Positions 1 to 5,425 of a stretch of 6,510 nt of DNA are shown here, one piece after another. Location: NCBI GenBank assembly GCA_002726395.1, contig PBTA01000003.1:30090-36599 (forward strand), read 5' to 3'. The notes beneath the pieces were generated by a model. It was not told the DNA's origin. It made no database searches and saw nothing but the letters and a program-made list of their open reading frames with translations. Numbering within the stretch: position 1 is the first letter of the stretch; every line of letters starts with the position of its first letter. The translations under genes were made by a program, and so were the position numbers. This stretch comes from Methanobacteriota archaeon (GTDB lineage Archaea; Thermoplasmatota; Poseidoniia; Poseidoniales; Poseidoniaceae).

Positions 1-998
1 AGTGCTTTTTCTGCTTCTTGTTTAGCAGCATGACTCTGTTCCTGTCCAGTTAATCCATCTTCATCGTTTAGAAATACAAAACTCGTTCTTGGCATGTAAC
101 TCCTTTGCCACTTACCACCAGTCTCATGGAAGCATGCTGACATTCTTTCATGGGTGGAATCAATAATTGTTGGTGAGGTGATTGATAGATTAAACACCTT
201 AACAGGTAAAAAAGCGTTGACAAATTCTTGAGTTTTAGCGTCATGAGTTCCGGCGATAAGTTGTAATTGGTCACGATTCCACGCTTTAGGAATAATGGAG
301 ATTTCTTCAAATTCATACCGGTTTGGGATTACGATTTCATTTGCTTCGTGTGCACCTGAATCTGTTAAGTATGCTGTTTGAACAGCCGCCCAATCTTCGT
401 CACTGCGGAAATTATCTCTAGTAAGAATCGTCTTACGAACATCTTGACTGCTAATTATATCACCACGCAGTAGCCTGAGGAATATCTCGCTTGCTTCCAT
501 GAAGATCTGCCCTCGGAGCGTTTTCCATGCTGACTTCTCCCAAGAGTTTCGTGGAGTGATGCCGTAAGGTCTAGCCATAAATTCAAATCTTCCAGCACTA
601 AACCCGACGTGCAATTTCCGTTTCTCATCAAGCATTGATAAAAATTGAACAGTATTGGCTATCCGTTCAGCTTGGGCAATTGGCCCTCCACTTGCCAGAA
701 TACTTACCACTGCTGAGCCGATGTCAATGTTATTGGTTTGCCGGAAACTTTCCATGGCTAATTGCGGGAAATCTGTACATAATCCAACTTCACCTTGCCA
801 ATGCGGAACCACAGGGCTTGAGTTCATCTTTTGAGTTTCTGTTGAAAGATGTGCCTGAGCAATCCAGCCCACTCCAAATCCTAAATTATCAGCATGCTTT
901 AGTTGTTGGAAGTAATTGTTAAACATGGTCTTCTCAGATGGAGTTCTACCGTCGACGCCTGGAGTTTGGCTGATTGAGAAGAATATGTCATGCTTCAT
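1..998 (-). CDS. LLM-class flavin-dependent oxidoreductase (luciferase-like monooxygenase), 3' end outside window
   Basis: Translating the minus strand from the ATG at 998-996 gives 332 uninterrupted codons reaching the window edge, so the C-terminus is missing. The protein opens with MKHDIFFSIS and resembles the bacterial luciferase-like TIM-barrel family. Residues 39-52 (LGFGVGWIAQAHLS) match the strand/helix region usually read as LGYdxvWvaEHH. Residues 94-110 (GSAVVSILASGGPIAQA) and 128-137 (KLHVGFSAGR) match the family's GtaV...hPxxxAE and GR...GxGxG blocks. Members use reduced FMN or F420 to oxidise or reduce small substrates; cofactor and substrate cannot be told here. The usual EHH is QAH (residues 48-50). 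No other in-frame ATG lies between 998 and the upstream gene's stop, which fixes the start. The gene follows the TPR gene by 55 bp with no TATA-like box at the expected place, so it is probably the second gene of a two-gene transcript. Family call is confident; substrate is unknown. Confidence 0.88.
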   Translation of the reverse strand, partial: MKHDIFFSISQTPGVDGRTPSEKTMFNNYFQQLKHADNLGFGVGWIAQAHLSTETQKMNSSPVVPHWQGEVGLCTDFPQLAMESFRQTNNIDIGSAVVSILASGGPIAQAERIANTVQFLSMLDEKRKLHVGFSAGRFEFMARPYGITPRNSWEKSAWKTLRGQIFMEASEIFLRLLRGDIISSQDVRKTILTRDNFRSDEDWAAVQTAYLTDSGAHEANEIVIPNRYEFEEISIIPKAWNRDQLQLIAGTHDAKTQEFVNAFLPVKVFNLSITSPTIIDSTHERMSACFHETGGKWQRSYMPRTSFVFLNDEDGLTGQEQSHAAKQEAEKA

Positions 999-1053
999 GA
1001 CTTGCCACTGGTCATCCCAAACGCTCTTAGGACATAATCGATGTGGCAGTGAG

Positions 1054-1887
1054 TTAATTCGATTCTGGATTCTCTAAATTGGTCAGGGCTTCTAATCGCT
1101 CACGGATTTGTACCGGAGGTTGGAGTCCAAAAGCAATGAATGAATGCAAACAATCAGACAGGTGAATCATAGCGCCCTGATAGTCACTTTGAATCTCACA
1201 TATGTCTGCTAAGCCCCATCTGGCGACAAATTGTCCCGACACGTCTTCTAGGTCATTGGATAGTTCTAATGATTGTGTATAGAGGTCAATTGCCGCATCA
1301 AATGTTCCCAGTGACGCTTGAGTATGTGCCAAGTCGGATAGTGCTTCCATCAATCCTTCACCATCATCAGAGTTAGTGAGTAATTCAAGTTTCCTGGTGC
1401 CATGAACTAATGCGGAATCAAGGTTATCTTGCCGCTTATCACAGGCTTCTAAAACCGCTAAGCTATAAACAAGTCCCGCGTTGTCAGATAACTGCTCTCT
1501 AATCCGCATTGAGCGCGTGATAAACACTCTACAATCATCATAATTTTCTTGACTCAAGCACATCAATCCTATGTGATGTAATACTGCGGCTGCTAGTGCT
1601 TCTGCGCCATTTATTTTTTCTGATTTGGCGGCCAGTTCAACAAATTTTTCTTGTTGTGAATCAACAATTTTTAGTTGTTCAAATTCAACCCATCCGGATT
1701 CTAATTCATCTTCTGATACTTTCTCTGCGTGTTCAAGTAAGCGTTCAACGAGTTCAAGGTCCTCTAACTCTTCTGCCAACGGTATTAGACGCAAAGCCAG
1801 GGGAGCATTGACATTATCAATAGCTCCTCCATCAGTAAGCATTGAGATAATTTTCTTTGCCTGTTGGGCAGTAACCTCGCCGTTCAT
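1054..1887 (-). CDS. TPR-repeat protein, function unknown
   Basis: This 277-residue, strongly acidic protein has no signal peptide or membrane segment and is probably cytoplasmic. At least four consecutive tetratricopeptide-like helical hairpins can be seen, at about residues 99-132, 138-172, 177-211 and 217-251. They show the spaced small and aromatic residues of the motif, for example LAHTQASLGTFDAAIDLYTQ and GLADICEIQSDYQGAMIHLS. Residues 1-95 are also helical and acidic and may hold degenerate repeats. TPR domains are scaffolds for protein-protein binding and carry no catalytic residues, so the partner cannot be named. The gene is first in a likely two-gene minus-strand unit with the flavin oxidoreductase, and divergent from the DNase-like gene. 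No Shine-Dalgarno sequence is evident before the ATG at 1887. The fold is fairly sure; the role is unknown. Confidence 0.85.
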   Translation of the reverse strand: MNGEVTAQQAKKIISMLTDGGAIDNVNAPLALRLIPLAEELEDLELVERLLEHAEKVSEDELESGWVEFEQLKIVDSQQEKFVELAAKSEKINGAEALAAAVLHHIGLMCLSQENYDDCRVFITRSMRIREQLSDNAGLVYSLAVLEACDKRQDNLDSALVHGTRKLELLTNSDDGEGLMEALSDLAHTQASLGTFDAAIDLYTQSLELSNDLEDVSGQFVARWGLADICEIQSDYQGAMIHLSDCLHSFIAFGLQPPVQIRERLEALTNLENPESN

Positions 1888-1973
1888 GACTGCGCCAAGA
1901 CCCTGGCATGAATAACCTATTCCAACTGTTTTAGCAATAATCTTGATAACAAAAATGACTGACCACTAGTGAA
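1888..1973. promoter_or_regulatory. Divergent intergenic region between the TPR and DNase-like genes
   Basis: These 86 bp separate two divergently transcribed genes and must carry both promoters. No clean TATA box is visible. An AT-rich stretch at 1928-1955 (including TTTTAGCAATAA) is the best candidate area, and neither gene has a good TATA match at the 27-30 base spacing seen elsewhere in the window. An ATG at 1955 on the plus strand opens only a four-codon reading frame. Specific elements are not assigned. Confidence 0.35.
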
Positions 1974-2930
1974 ATGGGTTCTCTTGATGGCTATCTTCAG
2001 GCGCTAAGTCTTGTGGCAATTCTCATTCTCGCACCGATGACTATCCATTTGGCGATTCACAAAGATGAAAATACTGTTTTTGTTTATATCGAACCAGAAG
2101 ATGAAGAGTTAGAAGAAGGTGCTGAAGGTCGCGAAATCCCCGAATTAAACCGTTCTGAAGTTGCCAAAATTGCAACTTTCAACATACAGGTTTTCGGGAA
2201 GACCAAAATGGGTAAACCTGACGTAGTGAGCCAATTAGTCGACATTGTACTTCAGTATGATATGGTTGCTGTACAGGAAATTAAGGATATTGACCAGACT
2301 GTACCATATGAATTTCTTGATGAGATAAACAACCAGTCCGGAGATACTTGGAATATGTCACTTAGTCCAAGGAGTGGTGTTAATGCTTCTTCTTCTGCCC
2401 AAGAACAATATGTTTACTATTACAACACTTCTGTATTTAGAGAATTAGGTAATGGAACCCTATACAATGATTCTAGTGAAGATTTGTTTCAACGTGAACC
2501 TTATGTGGCAACGTTTGAATTACTGAATGAAAGCGGTAATAGTTCAGGATTTGATTTTACCATCTTCTCTATCCACACCAAACCTGCTTTGGCTATGGAG
2601 GAAATCAATGCCCTACACACAGTTGTAGAAAGTTATCGCGAGAATGATTCTGAGGAAACAGATTTGATTATACTGGGTGATTTTAACGCTGATTGTAGCT
2701 ATGCTAATTCACAAGAATTGTGGGATTCACCAATGCGATTGCCGCAATATAATTGGTTGGTAAATGACCTTGCAGATACCACGGTTTCATCGACTGATTG
2801 TGCTTATGATCGTATTGTTACTTTAGATGAACTAAATGGGCGATTAGTTGGTTCTTGGGGCATAGATAACTCATTTAATTCCACTGATTTATCTGACCAT
2901 TACCCAGTCTGGTTTGATTTGTACCGGTAA
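1974..2930 (+). CDS. Membrane-anchored DNase I-like endonuclease (endonuclease/exonuclease/phosphatase superfamily)
   Basis: The 318-residue product is predicted to cut DNA with divalent metal ions, on the outer face of the membrane. Residues 8-28 form one hydrophobic segment (anchor or uncleaved signal), followed by an acidic linker at about 40-58. The catalytic domain follows the DNase I order: ATFNIQVFG (N70), VAVQEIKD (E102), AQEQYVYYY (E144), QREPYVATFE, FSIHTKP (H201), LGDFNADCSY (D236, N238), STDCAYDRIV (D278) and SDHYPVWFDL (D308, H309). Both histidines of the general acid/base pair are present. C241 and C276 sit where DNase I has its structural disulfide, which fits an extracytoplasmic location. 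Eleven N-x-S/T sequons follow the anchor. An in-frame stop at 1956 and the absence of another ATG fix the start. The gene is monocistronic, divergent from the TPR gene and abutting the convergent SDR stop. A phosphodiesterase acting on another nucleic acid or lipid headgroup is possible, but the DNase I-specific motifs argue for DNA. Function is by homology. Confidence 0.9.
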   Translation: MGSLDGYLQALSLVAILILAPMTIHLAIHKDENTVFVYIEPEDEELEEGAEGREIPELNRSEVAKIATFNIQVFGKTKMGKPDVVSQLVDIVLQYDMVAVQEIKDIDQTVPYEFLDEINNQSGDTWNMSLSPRSGVNASSSAQEQYVYYYNTSVFRELGNGTLYNDSSEDLFQREPYVATFELLNESGNSSGFDFTIFSIHTKPALAMEEINALHTVVESYRENDSEETDLIILGDFNADCSYANSQELWDSPMRLPQYNWLVNDLADTTVSSTDCAYDRIVTLDELNGRLVGSWGIDNSFNSTDLSDHYPVWFDLYR

Positions 2931-3746
2931 TCAGATCCCTCTTAGACGACCGCCATCTACTGCTAAAGAAACTCCGCGTATTGCCCCTGATGCCGGCATT
3001 GCGAGGAAAGTAATTGCTGAGGCGGTTTCCAGCGGATCAACTAATCTTTCAATTGGGACTTGTGATATCCATCCTTCATGAATTTCTTGGTGAGATTTAC
3101 CAGTTTTTTTGTTGATGGTATTGGCTAGGTTATCCAATCTTCCAGTTGCGGTAAATCCTGGAAGAACATTGTTAATCGTAATACAAGGTGCTAACTCTCT
3201 TGAGAGTGATTTTGCCCAACTAGCCATGGCCCCTCGCAGCGTATTGGATAATCCAATATTTGGGATTGGTTCCTTTACTGAGGTAGAAATAACTTGAATT
3301 ATGCGCCCATAACCTTGTTGTTCCATTACTGGTACTAATTGTTTTGTTATCTTGTGAGCTGCATGTAAATGTCTGGTAAATGGAGCATGGAAATCCTCTA
3401 CTGAATTGTCCAATAATGGTCCACCAGGTGGGCCGCCAGAATTATTGATTAGGATATGAACAGATCCCAGATTTTCAAGTATTTCTGCAACAACATGATC
3501 CAATTTATCGAGGTCTTCAAGGTCGACAACTCTTGAATTGTGTTGTCCTTCACCAAGATTTACTAATTCGTTGGTTAACTTATCCAGAGAATCTTGGTTT
3601 CTTGCACAAATTGTAACATCGGCACCAGCGCTGGCCATCATTTTTGCAGTGGCTGCCCCAATGCCCTTGCTTGCGCCAAAAATTAATGCGTGCTTGCCCG
3701 AGAGTGAACTGCGCGAATAGGGGTAATCCTTGCCAAGTAGGTCCAT
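2931..3746 (-). CDS. SDR-family oxidoreductase lacking the canonical YxxxK
   Basis: This 271-residue protein has the short-chain dehydrogenase/reductase Rossmann fold. GASKGIG at 24-30 is the dinucleotide-binding glycine motif, R49 follows strand 2, NNSGG at 101-105 replaces the usual NNAG, and PGFTATGR at 196-203 is the PG motif after strand 6. The C-terminus (AVDGG, 262-266) is typical of FabG-like members, and the length is normal. The serine region is present (IST at 153-155). However, the position expected for the catalytic Tyr-x-x-x-Lys reads Ser167-Asn-Thr-Leu-Arg171. A PIPN-x-x-LSN-x-LR context like this occurs, as far as I recall, in a natural SDR subgroup, so this is probably not a sequencing error. 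It may be an unusual reductase, or a non-catalytic or NAD(P)-sensing member; the substrate is unknown. It lies 38 bp after the hydrolase on the same strand, with its own candidate promoter. Its stop touches that of the convergent nuclease gene. Confidence 0.9.
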   Translation of the reverse strand: MDLLGKDYPYSRSSLSGKHALIFGASKGIGAATAKMMASAGADVTICARNQDSLDKLTNELVNLGEGQHNSRVVDLEDLDKLDHVVAEILENLGSVHILINNSGGPPGGPLLDNSVEDFHAPFTRHLHAAHKITKQLVPVMEQQGYGRIIQVISTSVKEPIPNIGLSNTLRGAMASWAKSLSRELAPCITINNVLPGFTATGRLDNLANTINKKTGKSHQEIHEGWISQVPIERLVDPLETASAITFLAMPASGAIRGVSLAVDGGRLRGI

Positions 3747-3760
3747 AGCCGAGCCAGTAG

Positions 3761-3770
3761 GTCATATGAC
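3761..3770. promoter_or_regulatory. Perfect 10-bp palindrome GTCATATGAC, candidate operator
   Basis: GTCATATGAC equals its own reverse complement. On the minus strand it lies immediately downstream of the TATA-like box at 3771-3780 and 15 bases before the SDR start codon, between TATA and the probable transcription start. Bound repressors in archaea commonly block RNA polymerase recruitment from this position. The regulator is unknown. One short palindrome can arise by chance, so the function is inferred from its position. Confidence 0.4.
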
Positions 3771-3780
3771 ATATTATTAT
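3771..3780 (-). promoter_or_regulatory. TATA-like box for the SDR gene
   Basis: The minus strand reads ATAATAATAT here, centred about 29 bases before the ATG at 3746 and wholly within the 38-bp spacer after the hydrolase stop. This spacing would place transcription at or next to the start codon, giving a leaderless mRNA. It suggests the SDR gene can be transcribed independently of the hydrolase. Confidence 0.5.
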
Positions 3781-3784
3781 GCTA

Positions 3785-4531
3785 TCATAACCAATCTAAG
3801 ATTGCATTGAGGATTACCAACCAATCATCACTTGCGACATCTATTATCGAGTAGTGGTCGCCAGGTAGCCATACTTTTTGCACATCACTACCTTTTGCCT
3901 TCATAACTCTAGCATATGTCTCAGATTGTTCAATGGGGACCTCGTCATCTTCTTCACCATGAATTAACAGTACTGGGGCAACAGGTGGGTTATCAACTGG
4001 ATTTAGATTTGACCACAATGATTCATCCTCTTCAGGTGCGCAACCAATCCATCTGCGAACCGCATCACCGTCATCTGATAATTTGGCCCGGTCAGCACCC
4101 ACTAAATCTGTGATTGGTGCTTGGGCTATTGCTAGCCATGGCTTTCTTTCTGCCTTTGCGGCTAGGATTAGCGCTAATTGACCTCCAGCAGAATGACCCA
4201 TGACCATCGAACGCATTATGTCGATTCCAGGTAATAGTGCCAGTTGACCCCATGCTCTCATAACATCTGACAACGTGTCCATCCAAACTCCATTTTCCTT
4301 CTCATCCCATCGCTTAAATTCAATATTCCAAGCCGCTAATCCTGCCTCTGCTAAATCCTCTGCAATCGGTTTCATCAACTCAGATGAGTACTCGGATTTC
4401 CAAAAACCTCCATGAATCAACATCACGCAAGGCAATCCATGCTGATTAGCAAATGGAGATTCATTGTCAGGCATGTACAGGTCAGCAAACTGCCATTCTT
4501 CTGCGCCCCACTGCATTCTATCAACTGCCAT
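3785..4531 (-). CDS. Alpha/beta hydrolase, carboxylesterase or arylformamidase-like
   Basis: The 248-residue protein is a compact alpha/beta hydrolase with no signal peptide, so probably cytoplasmic. Its catalytic elements are in order: the oxyanion-hole motif HGGFW at 40-44; the nucleophile elbow GHSAGG at 112-117 with Ser114; the acid in HGEEDDEVP at 191-199, probably Asp195; and His226 in GDHYS. This architecture is shared by BD-FAE-like esterases, acyl-peptide hydrolases and kynurenine formamidases. HGGxW in particular recalls the formamidase group, but no tryptophan-degradation gene is nearby, so the substrate stays open. The start at 4531 (MAVDRMQW) is preferred; Met6 at 4516 is an alternative. 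The spacer to the divergent peroxidase is 74 bp and holds a near-palindromic AT-rich element that could serve both genes. The SDR gene follows 38 bp downstream and may be partly co-transcribed. Fold and triad are confident; the reaction is not. Confidence 0.88.
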   Translation of the reverse strand: MAVDRMQWGAEEWQFADLYMPDNESPFANQHGLPCVMLIHGGFWKSEYSSELMKPIAEDLAEAGLAAWNIEFKRWDEKENGVWMDTLSDVMRAWGQLALLPGIDIMRSMVMGHSAGGQLALILAAKAERKPWLAIAQAPITDLVGADRAKLSDDGDAVRRWIGCAPEEDESLWSNLNPVDNPPVAPVLLIHGEEDDEVPIEQSETYARVMKAKGSDVQKVWLPGDHYSIIDVASDDWLVILNAILDWL

Positions 4532-4573
4532 GTAAGGTACATCGCGTCACTATCTATGATAATTGCTATGCTA

Positions 4574-4582
4574 AATTTATAG
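4574..4582 (+). promoter_or_regulatory. TATA-like box for the GPx gene
   Basis: AATTTATAG lies here, with TTTATA at 4576-4581 beginning 30 bases before the ATG at 4606. This is the archaeal spacing for a leaderless transcript and supports 4606 as the true start. The surrounding CTAAATTTATAG is nearly self-complementary (its reverse complement is CTATAAATTTAG), so it could also support leftward transcription of the hydrolase with a leader of about 20 bases. Confidence 0.55.
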
Positions 4583-4605
4583 GTGTTAGTAGTCTGCAAG
4601 CGTAT

Positions 4606-5064
4606 ATGAGCAATATACTGGACATCCCATTTGATGATATGGATGGAAACTCCCAAACCTTACGAAAACTGGGTGGCTCTACTACTGACACTTGGTTGAT
4701 TGTTAATGTCGCTAGTGCATGCGGTATGACAAAACAATATGCCGATTTGCAACAGATTTCGACAAAAGAGGGACTGCTAGTAGTTGGTTTCCCATGCAAT
4801 CAATTTGGTGGACAGGAACCTGGGACTCATGAGGAGATTTGTCAATTTACCAGCGAAACATTTGGTGTTGATTTCCCGCTGATGGGTAAAATCGAAGTCA
4901 AAGGCGAAAACCAGTCAGCTATCTATGAAGAATTGACAAAAACTATTGGTTCAGACGGATATCAAGGCGTAATACGCTGGAATTTTGAAAAATTTCTAAT
5001 CGATAACCGAGGTAACAAGACTCGATTTTCCTCACAAAGTTCAGTAATCGATATAATTCGGTAA
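4606..5064 (+). CDS. Glutathione peroxidase-family thiol peroxidase
   Basis: The 152-residue protein has the thioredoxin-like GPx fold and should reduce hydrogen or lipid peroxides, probably with thioredoxin as electron donor. The signature VNVASACGMTKQYADL spans residues 33-48 with peroxidatic Cys39 (ordinary TGC, not selenocysteine). FPCNQFGGQEPG at 62-73 supplies Gln70, and RWNF at 124-127 supplies Trp125 and Asn126, completing the Cys-Gln-Trp-Asn tetrad. In many thioredoxin-linked GPx proteins the resolving cysteine lies in an FC pair after EEI. Here that position is Thr82, and Cys79 sits three residues earlier. The frame stays open upstream to an ATG at 4453, but that extension would overlap the hydrolase antisense and has no family similarity. 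ATG 4606 gives a normal N-terminus and lies at leaderless distance from a TATA-like box. The gene is divergent from the hydrolase. Family assignment is very secure; the electron donor is inferred. Confidence 0.93.
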   Translation: MSNILDIPFDDMDGNSQTLRKLGGSTTDTWLIVNVASACGMTKQYADLQQISTKEGLLVVGFPCNQFGGQEPGTHEEICQFTSETFGVDFPLMGKIEVKGENQSAIYEELTKTIGSDGYQGVIRWNFEKFLIDNRGNKTRFSSQSSVIDIIR

Positions 5065-5073
5065 AAAAACAAC

Positions 5074-5083
5074 GCTTTATACC
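5074..5083 (+). promoter_or_regulatory. TATA-like box for the small basic protein gene
   Basis: GCTTTATACC contains TTTATA at 5076-5081, beginning 31 bases before the ATG at 5107. An A-rich run (5062-5069) lies just upstream. The geometry matches the GPx promoter and predicts a leaderless mRNA beginning at about 5107. Confidence 0.5.
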
Positions 5084-5106
5084 GCAACCGTGATTATTCC
5101 AAAAAC

Positions 5107-5346
5107 ATGGTAGACTGGAACTTAGATACTAGAGCAAGCACAACGGTCGCCGTAGAACCCAGGGAAGAAAAAGCCATGAGAAGGCCAAGAGTCAATCATG
5201 TGAATACATCTCGCAAAGCAAGGCCGCTGATGGAATCATCCAATAGGCACTTGCTTCATTCAGGAAGCAAAAGGAAGTCTGCGCCAAAAGTAACCATCCG
5301 CAAAGTAAAGAGGGATGTCCATGGTAACATCTTGATATCAGCCTAG
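5107..5346 (+). CDS. Small, strongly basic protein, unknown function
   Basis: This 79-residue product is not one I recognise. Residues 1-23 are mixed and slightly acidic (MVDWNLDTRA...). From Met24 on it is dense in Arg and Lys (RRPRVNH, SRKARP, GSKRKSAPK, IRKVKRD) and it ends in a hydrophobic ILISA. There is no cysteine, signal peptide or membrane segment. Such composition suits binding to nucleic acid or the ribosome, but no family motif was identified. The start at 5107 is chosen because a TATA-like box precedes it at the leaderless spacing; ATG 5176 (56 residues) is the alternative and would contain the whole basic part. The gene sits 42 bp after the GPx stop on the same strand and ends inside a candidate hairpin. 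Short length and lack of a recognised family keep confidence moderate. Confidence 0.6.
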   Translation: MVDWNLDTRASTTVAVEPREEKAMRRPRVNHVNTSRKARPLMESSNRHLLHSGSKRKSAPKVTIRKVKRDVHGNILISA

Positions 5347-5378
5347 TCTTTCCAAATTCTCTTGTGGAAGAAACTAGG
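5342..5378 (+). terminator. Imperfect hairpin at the 3' end of the small gene
   Basis: CCTAGT (5342-5347) pairs perfectly with ACTAGG (5373-5378). TTCC (5350-5353) pairs with GGAA (5366-5369) after a small internal loop, leaving a 12-base apical loop. The left arm overlaps the TAG stop codon (5344-5346). No run of T follows, so it is not a textbook terminator. It may protect or process the 3' end, or be chance. Confidence 0.3.
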
Positions 5379-5394
5379 ATTGTGTTCGAAAATG

Positions 5395-5404
5395 CATATA
5401 AACC
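5395..5404 (+). promoter_or_regulatory. TATA-like box for the secreted repeat-protein gene
   Basis: CATATAAACC contains TATAAA at 5397-5402, beginning 29 bases before the ATG at 5426. It is preceded by the A-rich CGAAAA at 5388-5393, in the place of a TFB-recognition element. This is the best TATA match in the window and again predicts a leaderless transcript. Confidence 0.6.
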
Positions 5405-5425
5405 AAGACATTGAAGGCCCTGAAT

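Noticed and set aside
68..316. Minus-strand frame of 82 residues
   Set aside because: It is an out-of-frame shadow within the flavin oxidoreductase gene; the family-matching frame runs through the whole stretch.
635..922. Plus-strand frame of 95 residues
   Set aside because: It lies fully antisense to the flavin oxidoreductase, whose minus-strand frame is continuous from 998 to 1 and matches a known family.
1596..1915. Two overlapping plus-strand frames with Ser-rich or hydrophobic translations
   Set aside because: Both are antisense to the TPR gene. Their composition reflects the complement of acidic, Glu/Leu-rich codons, and no promoter or family match is seen.
3538..3765. Small frames on both strands at the 5' end of the SDR gene
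   Set aside because: They overlap the conserved GASKGIG-coding segment in other frames and have no family features.
4453..4605. N-terminal extension of the GPx frame to an ATG at 4453
   Set aside because: It would overlap the 5' end of the divergent hydrolase gene and adds 51 residues with no GPx similarity. ATG 4606 gives the normal family N-terminus and lies at leaderless distance from a TATA-like box.
4717..4725. Possible selenocysteine at the GPx active site
   Set aside because: The peroxidatic position is a plain TGC cysteine codon (residue 39), not TGA.
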